In this document: piece after piece, positions 37,960 through 50,072 of the stretch
Layout of the letters: each line of letters begins with the position of its first letter
Numbering within the stretch: position 1 is the first letter of the stretch
Source: Atrichornis clamosus
Lineage: Eukaryota > Chordata > Aves > Passeriformes > Menuridae
Assembly: GCA_013400975.1 (NCBI GenBank)
Contig: WBMZ01011880.1
Location: forward strand, 1 to 64,000
Length of the DNA: 64,000 bases
Direction: 5' to 3'
Notes under the pieces: generated by a model
What the model was told of the DNA's origin: nothing
Seen by the model: only the letters and a program-made list of their open reading frames with translations
Databases searched by the model: none
Made by a program: the position numbers and the translations under genes

Positions 37960-38554
37960 ATTGTTCTCAGCCAAAAATCTAAGCCCCTTGAGGCACACAT
38001 GGCACTTCCCCATCCTTCTGCATTACCCACCAAGTGCACCCAGGTCCTTGAGCAAAAACAATCCCACAGATGGGTTTGCCTTTCCTTGAGGCAGGACTAA
38101 TCCAAGCTGCCTTCCCTAACACATTCCTCTTATACACCACAGGGACTTAGAGTGGTTGCTTCTACCATTGTAAGCACCTTGGCAGATCTGCAGGAGTGTG
38201 ATATAATCAATCTGCCAGGCCTCCCATTTTTATATTTTGACCATTGTGCCCCATGTCACAGGGGCTTTACCCTCTTGGCCTGCTTGATTGCAGCACATAT
38301 TTCACAGTTATGGATAACCTGGGAGATAGTGCCCATGATTAAGTACACCCCTCGATCACGAGCCCGTCTGTGTTAGCATCTCTTCCCTGATGACCTGAAA
38401 CATCATGAGCCAACCAGAAATTATTTACTCTTGTGTTGCCAGTCCAGATCCACCTGAGACTCTTGAATCTTGACAGCCCAATCTGCCTCTGTATTGTCAG
38501 TTGGTCTTTTCCCATCGGTCTAGCTACACCCCCAGAGCATTTGCCACCATCCAC
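37960..38554 (-). pseudogene. ERV integrase remnant
   Basis: The minus-strand frame 38339-38554 has the integrase N-terminal zinc-binding pattern: AHDVSGHQGRDA shows the HX3H pair, followed about 20 residues on by a cysteine. Around 38150-38200 the minus strand reads LTMVEATT, the start of the catalytic core seen in this kind of pol. Stops and frameshifts break it throughout, and no intact catalytic core remains. Not functional. Confidence 0.65.
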
Positions 38555-38955
38555 AAGTCAGTGCAGAGATAGAGCACTGACCATCTCTCTTGTTCAGCAA
38601 CATCAAAAGCCAGCTGGACAGCTTTAAGCTCTGCAATCTGACTTGATCCACCCTGTCCTCAATAGCTTTTGTGACTAGCTATATAAGCCTCCGTATGGCA
38701 GCTTTGCATTTTTGATGTGTCCCTACAATACAGCAGAGTCTTTCAGGGAAGAGAGTGTATCGCTTTTCATTTCTGGTAGCTGATTATATGGTCAGGCCTC
38801 CTCAGCATGTCACCTTTTCTTCTTCTTCTCCTAATGATAATCCAAAATCTTCTCCTTTGGTCCGCTTCATGATGACTTCCAAGATCCCTGAGCAATTAGG
38901 GTTTCCTTTTTGAGCGTACTATATGATCAGTGCAATCCACTTACTCTATGTAGCA

Positions 38956-39270
38956 TTAGTGGCAGGATGTGTGCAAGAGACTTTCCCTTGAAACATCCAG
39001 CGCAGTGCTGGTGGTTGGGATGCCAGAAGAAACTGTGCTTTGATGCCTGCTGATCACTTCTGAAGCAGCTTGAACCCCTTCATAAGCTGCTGGTATCTTT
39101 TTAGTTGATGTGTAACAAGCCTTGGATCCTTTGTATCCCCAACTCCAGAACTCCAAGGGTGGTCCTCAAGTCTGCCCTGGGACTTTTTGCCAGAGACTCC
39201 CTAGCTGCAGTTAGAGGCCATTTTTCACATTTTGTCCTGTCCTGGCTGGCCCAAGGGCTACTGCATGAGC
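38956..39270 (-). pseudogene. ERV RNase H / connection remnant
   Basis: The minus-strand frame 38956-39156 begins EFWSWGYKGSKACYTSTKK and has PAAYEGVQAASEVI, the tether/RNase H region of retroviral pol. It lies between the RT remnant on the right and the integrase remnant on the left, the expected gene order for a minus-strand element. Short and interrupted. Confidence 0.6.
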
Positions 39271-39273
39271 AAT

Positions 39274-40320
39274 CTACTCTTTAATTTGTTCAGAAGCTTG
39301 TTGTTCAGGACCCCTCTTTAAATAATTCTTCTTCCACATCACAAGATAGATAGGACTTACAATCTGACTGAGCTCTTTTGTATATATTCTCCAGAAGCCC
39401 ACAGCTCCTAGGAAAGCCTGTGTATCCTTTTTGCCAATTGGTGGGGACATAGCTGCTATTTTGTTGACCACATCCATTGGAATCTGATGACATCCATCTT
39501 GCTATTTTATTCCTAAAGCCTGAATTTCCTGGCAGGTTCCTTGACCTTACTTTGTTTTATGTCAAAACCAGACTTCAGGAGGATTTGGATTGTATTCTTC
39601 CCTTTTTCAAAATCTTCCTCTGTGTGTTGCCCCAGACAATGATGTCATCAATATATTGCAAGTGTTCTGGAGCCTCACCCTTTTCCAGTGCAGTCTGGAT
39701 CAGTCCGTGACAAATGGTGGGACCTTGGCCGGTTGGTTCCAGGGGTACTGGACCACCCCTCTAGGTGAAATCAAACTGTGGCCTGCACTGTGCTGCCAGA
39801 GGAATGGAGCAAAATGCATTGATAATGTCAATGGTGGCACTTTGCTGCCTTGGATTTGAGTTCGTACTGAAGTTCCAGCACGTCCGGCACAGCAGCACTC
39901 AGTGCTGGTGTGACTTTGTTCAGGCCGCAGTAGTCCACTGTCAGTCTCTGCTCTCCATTAGACTTACACACTGGCCATATGGGGCTACTAAAGGTTGAGC
40001 GAGTCTTGCTGACCTCTCCCTGGCTCTGCAGTTCACGGATCATCTCATGGTTGGGCTCACAGAGTTGTGCGATATTGGTTGGTGAGGTATTGTGGACAGT
40101 GCACTGTTGCAGTGGCAGTCGGTGCCTGTTGTTCTTCGATCCTCAGCAGTTCCACAGCAGAAGGGTCTTCTGAGACACCAGGCAGAGTATTCAGCTGTTT
40201 AATTTTCTCTGTCTCCATAACAGCTGTCCCAAAAGCGTAACGCTGTGCTTTTGGGTCCTTGAAATACCCAATGCTGAGGCAGCCTATGCCAAGGATGCAC
40301 AGGGCCTCTGTCACAATGGG
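39274..40320 (-). pseudogene. ERV reverse transcriptase remnant
   Basis: Minus-strand frames across this region give RT landmarks in order. PIWPVCKSNGEQRLTVDY (near 39990) is the finger region. The catalytic YIDD box is encoded at 39644-39655. KKDTQAFLGAVGFWRIY (near 39400) is the thumb/connection. The frame changes several times, so it cannot be translated as one protein. The protease-to-RT spacer (ILGIGCLSIGYF, near 40290) lies at its right end and is separated from the protease remnant by the nested LTR. Confidence 0.8.
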
Positions 40321-40335
40321 GTGTTTTTGCCATTC

Positions 40336-40340
40336 ATTCC
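40336..40340. repeat. Target duplication, left copy (ATTCC)
   Basis: ATTCC immediately before TGTAACACC; identical to 41657-41661 on the other side of the nested LTR. A perfect 5-bp duplication. Confidence 0.85.
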
Positions 40341-41656
40341 TGTAACACCCCAGAACTTGCTCAATGAGTCTCTTAAAAGGGCTTATGGTTTTTTAATGTA
40401 CCCTGAGTTAGATGCAAGTGAGAAATTCTGACAAAATATTCTCGAGAGGTCAAAACAACAAAATCTTGACTGGCAAACTTCAAAAATCAGAGAATTTTTG
40501 CAGAAGTTTAGAGCAACATTCAATCAACATAAAACATTTTGCAAAGCATTAAATTAGCAAACTCTAAGCCCATTCAATTTAGCAAACTCCAACCAATCCA
40601 AATTCAAGTTACTCAGACTTTGAGAGGAGGAAATTAGAAGAAGGAGAAGAACGAGAAAAAGAGAAAAGAACAAATATAGCTACCACTCCTGAGTTCCAGC
40701 AGTGTTCCAGCCAATAAAAAATCCAAGGGAAGGTAGGGTCAAGATGTGCTTGCCTTGTGTCCTGGCTTAAGTATCCTTTGGCTTTCCTGGACTCTTTCTC
40801 CAGATGGGACTTCCAGTCTGGGGACCATTCATGAGCTGGATTAGGGGCTTTAGGAGTGGGGTGTGGAGCATTGCCTTCAGTGCGCCGGTGATTAGCGGCC
40901 ACTGTGGGGCTCGGATACAGGTTCTGGGGGATAAGGTGTGTTGGGGTCACTGCGTTAGCTAGTGAGCCAGAAAGCCCCAAAAGGGCAGAGGCCCGCTGGT
41001 GGAAAAACATCATTATTGTCTTTGTAAAAGTGAAGGAAAGGCTCTCCCACAATTCCTTGCGGAGGAAATGTAACCATCCACCCCCCAGACTCTGTTCAAG
41101 AAAAACTACCTCTCCCAGCAGCCTGTGCGCTGCTTCCTTGAGGGGGTCCCCTGCTCCGCCCCTTCCCTCTGCTCATTGGCTCCCCTCCCTGGCCCCGCCT
41201 TGGTACCGCCCCCATGCCCTCAGAGTACTGGCTGTCGGACCCCATTTAAACACGAGGTGAGCACGTGGTTGCCCTCTTCACCTGATCACTCCCACGGAAG
41301 ATGGAATAAACTCTGACCGTGGATATTGGCCTGCAGGGAGCCCTCCTTGCTCCTTATCTCTGGTAATATCCAGCTATCCGGCTTGGGCGAGGGGGGTACT
41401 TGTCATCGGCGCCTAACACCAGCACGAGGCAGAAATAGGAGCCTGCTAGCAGCTAGCCTGCACCTGAATTGTCCCTCTCCAGAGATGATTTGGGGACCAC
41501 AGCAGCTACCTCTAAAAGCCTTAATAAACCCTCCTTCACGCCTTTAAGGGTGTATGGAGCAGGGTATCACCTCACCAGGGCAAGGCCCGACTTGCCCCTT
41601 TCCCCACACATACACCCAAAATGTTTTGAGCCAGCAATCTCCTCCAGTCTCTCACA
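40341..41656 (+). mobile_element. Nested solo LTR (1,316 bp) inside the ERV
   Basis: Begins TGTAACACCCC and ends CTCTCACA, so it is TG..CA bounded with TGT/ACA termini, and is flanked on both sides by ATTCC. Removing it brings together the two halves of the protease region of the host ERV, which shows that it is an insertion. Plus-strand promoter-like signals lie in order: GC boxes (41155-41210), reverse CCAAT box ATTGG (41175-41179), TATA-like TTTAAA (41245-41250), then AATAAA at 41305-41310 and again at 41523-41528. Orientation is therefore the same as STAU2 and opposite to the host ERV. No internal gene and no second LTR copy, hence solo. Family not recognised. Confidence 0.8.
41080..41420 (+). 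promoter_or_regulatory. CpG- and GC-rich promoter-like part of the nested LTR
   Basis: The most GC-rich stretch of the window, with several Sp1-like GC boxes (ctccgcccc, ccccgcct, accgcccc), a reverse CCAAT box, a TTTAAA and a downstream AATAAA about 60 nt later. The compact spacing fits the U3/R border of an LTR. Activity is unknown. Confidence 0.5.
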
Positions 41657-41661
41657 ATTCC
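41657..41661. repeat. Target duplication, right copy (ATTCC)
   Basis: Second copy of the 5-bp duplication flanking the nested LTR. Confidence 0.85.
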
Positions 41662-41800
41662 CAGTCAGGTTCAGTACAGCTTGCAGTACAGTCAGCTGTT
41701 GGGATTCCCCTGTCACCCCAGAAAGAGATATAGATTCTGCCTCTGTCTTGATGGCATCAGGATACATTGTATGCCAGTGTCAACTAAAGCCTTATACTCT
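41662..41800 (-). pseudogene. ERV aspartic protease remnant
   Basis: The minus strand encodes ALVDTGI; the DTG codons are at 41773-41781, the active-site triad of retroviral aspartic proteases. A frameshift follows within a few codons and the flap-like segment SISLSGVTGESQQLTV continues in another frame. The nested LTR at 41656 then breaks the region. Not functional. Confidence 0.72.
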
Positions 41801-41909
41801 GGTGTGTCTGATGTGCCAAGACATCAGATCCACACAGTCCGATAGATCTGATTGTCCCTTTCCTCCACCTGGCTGGAGGCAGGGCCTCTCCAGTTCCGTT
41901 GTTTGTTGC

Positions 41910-43333
41910 TCACTTGTGAATATGAACTGAAGGTCCTTCAAGAAGATTGGAAGTAACATCATCCCTTCTATTCTGTCTGAGGACTTGCCCACTGGAAACT
42001 GGAGTGGCATTTATCCTGTAAAGTTTTCCTGTGATGGTTGTTCTTCCTCTCAACTCATGCACCCGTGCTGCTAGGGCAGAGGTGGGTATTCCCTCCCACT
42101 TCGTCATGTCCTCTCCGTGGTCATGCAGGTAAAACCATGTTTCCTCATGGTGTGTATCCTCTCTCTCAAGCAGCAGGGCTTGCTGTAATAGCAAAGACTC
42201 TGGGCCATACTAGCTGGGCATGGGACATTTCCTCTCTAGCTTGCTCAAGCCTTTTGAATATGTCTGCTGTCTTGGACAGTCTCTCCATAGTAAAGGTGCA
42301 GCTTGGTAGGGAGTAAAAAAGATTATCTTTGTATTGCCAGAGTCAGATAGTCACCTGAAATGCTGTTTGTTCTTCTTTTATTGACATAAATGCCAAGGAG
42401 TTGGCATATGATGATGGCGTGCTCTGGACAAATTTTCACTGCATGGACTACGTACACTGGACCTCATCTGGGTCTATAGGACTGCTCATTATTTAAATCC
42501 CTATAGATCATGTCCAGCACAGCTAATTCTCTCAGGTACTGGATACCTTTCTCCATGGCATTCCTCCTGCTTGGGCGCACTATTACGTCATCCTTGAGTG
42601 AATACCTTTCCCTCATGCTTGTCAGGAGTCATTTCCAGAGGCTGAAAGTTTCTGTCCTCTTCCCAATCCCCTTGTCAATGCCTGCATTGTGGGACAGGGA
42701 TCCCAGTTACTTGACTTCACTACTGTCTAGTTTCATATTGTAGGACACGATATCCCAACATCAAAGCAGCCAGGCCCCAGGAGCTCTCCTGACTGGTGGC
42801 TGACATCTTTTCTCGTATCTTGCAGCTCACCTGTGGATAGGGATCAGGTGATTATCTCTGGCCCTGCCACTTCCTCCTGTTGTGAGGGCCCTGCTTCCTC
42901 TTCATCCCTCACTTAGTGAGCTGACTGGGTCTTGGATTTTTTCTTCTGTACAGGAGCAGCTACTACTGACATGGGTTGTTCCTCTGATTCAGCTGCAATT
43001 CAGGCCACAGTGTTTATAGGTCTGTTTTCCTCCTCTTCCCCCCTGATAGTGCTGTGTAGTATTGAACTGTGTCCAGTGAGGAGTAGCGAGGGACCGGCAA
43101 ACTGCAACAAGTTGCCCCTCTCTGGAGTTGCCACAGTGTTCTCCTTGCAAATATTCTGTTACCTTAACAGGGTCCTGTAGTTGTTCAGGGATGAACTTCC
43201 AAACCATTGGAACAGAGAACTTCCCCAAAAACTGGTCCATTTTCTCCCATGTTCCATGCCAGTCATGACTGTCTACACTTAGGACAGATCTCTGAACAAC
43301 TTTCCTAGAAATCTCTTCCTTGACTCTAAACAT
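41910..43333 (-). pseudogene. ERV gag-region remnant
   Basis: Lies between the primer-binding site and the protease remnant, where gag is expected. Minus-strand frames 42989-43333 (KMDQFLGKFSVPMVWKF) and 41910-42194 (WEGIPTSALAARVHELRGR) are compatible with capsid/nucleocapsid debris, but I cannot align a defined domain. The call is mainly positional. Confidence 0.5.
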
Positions 43334-43841
43334 GGTGTGGACTGAGGAGACCTGTCAGACTTAGCAACAAGAACATTCTTTACTTAACATCCAAGGGGAA
43401 TTCAAAATTCTCAAATGCTATTGTAACAGACCGGAAGGAAGAAAAGAGGGTGAAAGGGCTGGGGAAAATCATCCTCCCCTGTTCCCTCCACAGACTGGAT
43501 ATGATTATTAATGGTGTCCCAAAAATAGTGCCCAAAGTAAAAGTAGGAGAGCAAAACACACATCCCAAATGACCCTCATGTCCCTGCTGTTATCAGTCAT
43601 GAATTGATATCCCAGTACCACAACAAAGCAATCCTGATCCCTTTCCCTGCTCTGAAAAAGAACATCATGAGGAGAACATACAGGAATACATACAGGGTTA
43701 GGTTAGCTTAGGTACCACAACCACATGAACAGACCAAGCAACATTGTGACCAGTGGCTATGGACCTAATACAACAAATGCTTAGATCAAATTTGTTTCCA
43801 ACCTGCTCTGGGCAGATCTGTTCTTATGTCAGCCCTTCTTG

Positions 43842-43858
43842 CCACACATTGGGTGCCA
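43842..43858 (-). other. Primer-binding site of the 7.1-kb ERV
   Basis: The minus strand reads TGGCACCCAATGTGTGG, 8 nt after the end of the 5' LTR. It resembles a tRNA-Lys type site (TGGCGCCCAACGTGGGG). Two of the three differences are CpG decay (CG to CA, and CG to TG). Confidence 0.7.
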
Positions 43859-43866
43859 AATAAGGC

Positions 43867-44307
43867 TGTTGTGATTTAGGAATGGTGCTCCTCCATTTAG
43901 TGCTCCTGCTGAGACTCTCCAAACCACATGCCAGTCACTCACTCCTCCGTCCCTCTCCTCCCACCCATGGGACCCGATGGAGAGGAGAACTGGAGGCACA
44001 AAAGGCAGAAATCACAGGCTGAGATAAGAACAATTTACTGGAATCAGCAATGAGATAAGAAAATGAACAATACTAATGACAGTACAAGAAACAAAAGATT
44101 CACACAGAAACCCACTGCCGATAGACAATACCTGACCACTCCCTCCACCACACTATTCAACCAGAAGGGACCCCTTTCTCCCCAGAAGAGACTCCCTTGC
44201 CCCTGCCCCGGCAGTGATGTGAGGTGGTATAAAATAACCTCTGGGCCTAGCCATGCCTCCTCCTGCCTACTGCAAAAGTTAACCCTTTCCTGGCTGGAAC
44301 CAGGACA
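43867..44307 (-). repeat. 5' LTR of the 7.1-kb ERV
   Basis: 441 bp, from tgttgtgatttaggaatgg to ggctggaaccaggaca on the plus strand. Partner of 37194-37631 with scattered substitutions and small indels. Confidence 0.9.
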
Positions 44308-44312
44308 GCTGA

Positions 44313-47300
44313 GAACTGTGTTTTGATCAGAAGGTGCAGCCTAGAAGCCGACCTGGTGTCAGAGCAATGCAGAATGTTTTTGCCATCACAGTCAATACTA
44401 GAGAATGTAAGATGAACCATGATGGATTGGTGCATGAGTCCTTGAACGCTGATAACCTGTACCCAGCAATGGCAAATACCCTACATTTGCTAGGACAAAG
44501 GCAGCCTCTGTAGTACATCCAGTCATTTCTGTGGTGTGGAAGATAGGAAAAGCAAGCCTCTTCCCTATCCCATTACATTGGAAATTACATGTGTATATGG
44601 GTAGTGGCTCATTTTACGGTGTTGCACCATCAGAGGATAGGACCAGCTATGTAGAAATATTCTTTTTCCTGTCATAGGTTTTTAAGTTTTTGTTTTGTTT
44701 GGAATTTTTTCCCTTTTCAGAATTGTGAATTTGCTTCTTTTGAAGAGTTGGTTTCCTATGCTTTAGCATATGTAATTTGATCATGTAACCAAATTCTAGA
44801 ATTGGGAGGCTTCTGTTGAAACTTTTGCATGCCTGATAATGGATTTTTTAATCAAAGCCTATGTAATTTACAAAGTATGCAGTTGTTGGAAGTAATTTAA
44901 AAGAGGCTGCTAGAATTCAAGAAATAGTGTCAGATGTTCTGTTGGTATAAGCAGCATAGTTAAATTACTTTTGCTTATATCAGATAACACCAGTTGTGGA
45001 TTTGACCTAACACTGTTTCTGTCTAAAATGTACATTCAGCTTTCTTTTGGTCTTCACTTTTGAAATGTCATTTTTGCTTCATTCATTTGAATGTCTCTAA
45101 ATGAAAAAATGGTAATAGCCCCAGCAACACTGTAGTAGAGTTAAGCTGCTAACAGGAATTCAACTTTCCTGAGTTCCATTTGTTACCTGCCTGCAGTAGA
45201 AACAGATGAATTCTGATGAAAAGAAATTCAATCCGTGAAGTTTTCACTGCTCACTTTCACATCTTGTCGGATTGCTTGTGTCTCCTAGTGACGCTTTATT
45301 TTCATAGAACTGATGCATAATTTATGTTACTGTTTTGGTTTACTTGCCTACAGTATGTGGTTACTGTAAAATGATTAGTTGTGTTTGTCCTGGTTTTTTT
45401 CATGCTTTGATTCTACATGCTTTTGTAGAAACTGTTTTTAAAGGGTCTTACCTTGAGCCAAAAAATATAATCCATTTCATCCATGAACTAGACTACTACT
45501 TTTTACTTGGCCCTAATACAAAGCAAGGAATTTGTTATAGAATCTTGGTTATTAACATCTACCCGCTGTGTATGTAACTGATGGTTTTACATCATCTTAG
45601 CATGCTTTTTAACACCTTGCTTGAATAAGCCTGGTATTGATGTGAAACTCTGCCACTGCTGGGAGGCTGAGCCGAGGTGGAGCAGTGAATAGAATCTCTG
45701 TGGGAAATGGCTCAGGTGCACATTACAGGTCTCTTCACCATTTCAGCCTAGAAAGCTCTTTGTGTTTAAGAGTTTAAAAGCCGATTTCTTTACTGGTTAA
45801 CTTTCTCAGGCATATTTACTAAGGAGAAAACTACTGCATTTGCAAACAGCTAGCTTGTTTCATGTTTCCTGAATGACCCAAAATGATTTTTAAATTGTTA
45901 GCATGTATTTGTATTCTGGTCCGGATGATAACCATAGTTTTGTCTTTCATTGAAGAACGTATACATTCTGTTCTGTTACAATGTATTTTTTGAATTTTTT
46001 AAAAAAATCAATAAATACTCATATGATGTTTCATTTGTAAATGTAAACAATGTTATTTGCTTATTTGAATGGTTTTCTTGAACTACTTTAGCTGCAGGGG
46101 ACACATCTTTAAAGTTCATTTATTTAACTTGAATTCTTCTAAACTGTTTGTATATTACCTCAGCCATGTTCTATTGTAAGCCCTTAATATTAAGTTATTG
46201 GGACCAATGTATAATTAAGTAGTAAAAAATTCCATTTTTATTCTTTATGGTTTATTATTCTAAAGATATTTGTAATTGATAAGCAGCAGCTCAGTGTCAC
46301 TGAAGAACAGGTGTTTAGCTTGGATACTTTCAAAGCTCAGGCTTCAAATTACCACCGATAATTAAACACGAATTCTTCAAGCAAGCCTTTACAAACTCTG
46401 AATAAAGCATTTTAGTGCTTGCTTCATATTGATGAATACTATCTATTAATTGTTTTGGAGACTTTGCCTGGAAATGGTTTAAAGGAAAATTCAACTTCAG
46501 TAAAATTGTTATTTTTAAGTGACTATGTGGTATTTTGGCCATTGTTTTGTAACCAGAGTAGGAAAGATACAGTTATTTCTGCTAACCATTTAAGTGCAGC
46601 AAATTATTCAGAGAATTTGTTTAAATGGAAGCATTTAGAGAAGCTGTTTACACATATATAACTTGAGCCTTCGGTTTACTGAAGCAAAACACAAGTTGCA
46701 GGTAGTCCCGTAGGAAATTCCACTGTGAGTTTTCATGAAGCAAAGATCATAAAAAACGTAAAAAACCATGATTGAATGCCCACAGTCAATCCCAATGCGT
46801 GGCTGTGGCATATTTGGCTTGCTACACTGACGGGGCTTGGAGGTCTTAACTTTTTCTCCACAGTGGCTCCATAACAAAATCTCACACAGGATATAGTTTC
46901 TATGGATGCTTTCCTTTGATTGCAATGGTTACACAGTTTTTTTCTCCTCCACATTTGTTTACTGGTTAACTGTTCCATTTTATACATTGAGAGACTTAAA
47001 TGTTTTATTGTATGGCATTTCTAAATGTTTCTCCTTTCCCCAATGGCACACGTTTCTGAGTGACTGCACGCACAAGAGAGGTCCTGCTGGATGCTCCAGA
47101 GTCAGGTTTACTTGTGGCTCATACATTCCAGTACATGGGTTTGAATGGTTGACAGCAGTAGACTGAAGTTAAATTTCTACACTTGTATTAGGGTTGACAC
47201 TGAGCTTAAACTTTTTCCTATAGTGGCTTTAAACAAAACAAAACGCTTTGTGGAATTTGGATTTGGAAATCAGTCTGGGAGTGCTCGCTACTGAGGTATT

Positions 47301-48873
47301 TATGTGAGAAGAATTTCAGGGAAGTTCAACCCTCAGTTTATTTCAAGAAAAGAGCTATAGTTTTGGTCTGATTTGTACATAATTTATGATTTCTCTGAGC
47401 AGGTCAGATTTTAAAAAGCACCTCAGTACCATTTTAAAAATTGACACAGGCACTATGGATGCTAATAGGAAGTCATTTCAAGCTGTAAAATCATTTAAAA
47501 AGGTAGATAATTCTTGGGATCTTCAGAAACACCTGTACAGATTAGGTACCTGACCTCCAGTTGACTTGTAAACCTGGACATGCTACATAGTGTTTCTCAA
47601 ACTTGGGCTCTTTACTATTTTTTGTAGGGAAGGGTTCTATGTACTGAATGTATTACAATGAAGATAGTTTAGAGTTAGTTGTCAGAGTATGTTTTCAAAA
47701 CTCCCTGCAGATGAATAAATCAAAAGGTATGTTTTAGCAAATCATCCAGATAAAGTCAATGAGGGAAAGTGATGAAAACAAGAATGTAAATCCAGATGAT
47801 ACTGTTCTGTCCTTGAACGTGTCAGCTGTGGACACAGTTTGTGGTCACTGGCAGCTTGGGACTGGAATCCCAGAAAATGGCTTAGTCCTGGAGAGTACAA
47901 AAGTCTCACCACTCATTCAAATTAGAAAAAACAAACAATAATTAAAGGAAGATTTGGTGGAAGTTATACCATCAAACTTCTTGGCATCATTCACGTAAAA
48001 TAGATTTGAAAGTTATATCAACAAAATGTTTTTAGATAAATGGTCCTTTGAAGATACTATCTCCAAAAATCAGGAAAAATTAGGATATTAAAAAATGAAG
48101 GTATTTGTAGAATTGTGTTAGAAAATACTTTTGAAATAAAGCCGTTAAAGAAAATATTTCTTCACCCACATTTGTGGTCAAGACCCCCTATAATTCTATG
48201 TCTTTAACTGTACATCTAGTCCCTTCCTTCCCCACATCCCCAAAGCCATTGGAGACTTCTTTCCCAGCAGGATTGACCAGACTGCAAATATTAGTGAAAT
48301 TATTCTAAAATACCAGTGTACAGTCAGGCCCAGAGGGAACTGTGATCAGCTGATTTGCCTTAGTGTTAACACTCAAAGAGCAATGGGAATTAATAATATT
48401 TATATTTAAAAATATAATGAGTACTTACTCTTTAACCCCCTTGAAGTAGCTTGAGAGTGACTGTGTTGCCATGTGTTATCAATACATGCTTCTGTAAAAC
48501 AAGCAGTGGAATTGGGGTTTTGTTTCCTGTCCTGGTGCCTGCCTGAGGTCTTAGTACAGATCAGTTTTTGTAAAATGGTGTGTGGAATGATATTGTGCTC
48601 TGTCATCACCAAAAGGATTGAAACCTGGCTTTTGGCAGAAGGGTATTATCTCCTGTGTGCTTGTACTGTGCCATGCTCAATGGCCAGTACAATAATCTCA
48701 CCAGCAATGTTTGTCTCTTACCCACAGGGACTATAAACACCTTTAGAAATGGTTGACAAAGCCCTCATTATCTCAGTTTCTGTGTCTTCCAAAAACTCTG
48801 GGGTTTTTTTCTAATGGGAAGTTTGCACTTTCACCAATTACCAAACTATTGCCTGATGTTCTGATTACTATAG
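44313..48873 (+). other. Intronic stretch without recognised features
   Basis: AT-rich sequence between the two LTR elements. No ORF with a domain, RNA gene or repeat family seen. The frame 45335-45577 (+) and the overlapping minus frames near 46635-46987 are short and unsupported. Confidence 0.55.
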
Positions 48874-48878
48874 GCTTT

Positions 48879-49438
48879 TGTTGTGGGTTAACTCTGGTGT
48901 GCAGCTTAAGCCCCACACAGCTGCTCACTCTCTCCCCCCTGGTGGGATAAGGGAAAGAATCAGAAGGGCATGAGTGATAAAATTCAGGAGTTGAGATAAA
49001 GACAAAAGCTGTGTGTGCAAGCAAAGCAAAACAAGGAATTCATTCACCACTTCCCATGGGCAGGCAGATGTACAACCACCTCCTGAAAGCAGGGCTCCTT
49101 CACATGGGAACACAGATGCCGTAATGCCGAATGTGCCCCCTTCCTCCTCTCTCCAGTTTTTATCACTGAACAGGATGTCATAGGAGTAGGATATCTCTTT
49201 GGTCCGTTGGGATCAGCTGTCCTGGCTGTGTCCCCTCCCAACTCCTTGTGCACCCCCAGCCGGCTCGCTGGTGGGGTGGGGTGAGAATCAGAAAAGGCTT
49301 TCATGCTGTGCAAACTCTGCTCAGCAATAGTTAAAACATTGGTGCATTATCAACACTGATTTGGTCACAAATCCAAAATTTAGCAGTATACATGCTTTTG
49401 TGAAGAAAATTAGCTCCATCCCAGCCAAAACCAGTGTA
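48879..49438 (-). repeat. 3' LTR of the deleted ERVL-like element
   Basis: 560 bp starting tgttgtgggttaactctgg on the plus strand and ending agccaaaaccagtgta; the terminal CA is mutated to TA. Pairs with 50633-51231 (tgttacaggttaatcctgg .. agtcaaaactggttca); shared blocks include tgctcagcaatag and tttggtcacaaa. Confidence 0.85.
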
Positions 49439-49763
49439 ATCTCCACCCTTTATTCCATGCCATTGACATCACGCTCAGGTCCCACATTATGCAATAGATT
49501 CTCCCTCATTAACTACCTACTCTTTCCCATCCTGTGATGTATACACTGATATAATTTTCTTAGTCTATGAACCACCCTTTAAAAGTCCACAAAATGTCCA
49601 CTGAGTCCATTTAGTCCATGTTGATTCAATCTGTTATGGTGGCCACTCAGGACAGGAGAGGTGATGTGATGTGTGGAGTTACTGGGCACCAAAGACAGCT
49701 CAGGTTGGGTTGCTGCAGCACCTTCACATCTTCTTGTGAGGCTTGTCCTCCGTTGGTTCAGAT

Positions 49764-50072
49764 GGTTCCTGCTATACTAATTTCCATAACGTGCAACACA
49801 GATCCTGGGTTACAACAATTTAAAGGTATTCCTGTTAGAGTCTCCACCTCTGATTCCTTTGGGCCAGGTTATAGGGTTTAACAATAGGACTTAACAATAG
49901 GGTTTGCAGTGAACTCCTCCCTTTACTCCTAGCCTGGCTAGTAACAAGGGGTTCCTGCTATAGTAATTCCCATAACATGCAACTCAAATCCTGGGTTGCA
50001 ACAATTTAAAGGTATTTTTATTACAGTCTTCAGCCCTTGTCCCTTTGGATGAGACCATAGGGTTTAACATTG
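49764..50072 (-). repeat. Tandem duplication inside the deleted ERV, period about 186 bp
   Basis: ggttcctgctata, cataac.tgcaac, atcctgggtt.caacaattt and aaaggtatt occur from 49764 and again from 49950, followed in both by a dated block ending atagggtttaaca. The second copy is shorter and degraded. The unit lies in the non-coding internal region. Confidence 0.75.

Larger units (their letters stand above)
37194..44307 (-). mobile_element. Degenerate ERV (ERVL-like), antisense to STAU2
   Basis: A 7.1-kb endogenous retrovirus with paired LTRs (37194-37631 and 43867-44307). A Lys-type primer-binding site (43842-43858) and a purine-rich tract (37632-37648) lie in the right places for transcription on the minus strand. 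Gag-, protease-, reverse transcriptase-, RNase H- and integrase-like remnants follow in that order from right to left. All are broken by stops and frameshifts, and no envelope gene is seen. Flanks CCTGA (37189-37193) and GCTGA (44308-44312) differ by one base and fit a 5-bp target duplication. The element is interrupted by an unrelated LTR at 40341-41656. The LTRs have many substitutions relative to each other, so the insertion is old. Confidence 0.88.

Noticed and set aside
40904..41930. Plus-strand open frames of 118 and 153 residues
   Set aside because: They lie in the GC-rich nested LTR and over the antisense protease remnant; long frames there reflect base composition and shadowing, not a gene.
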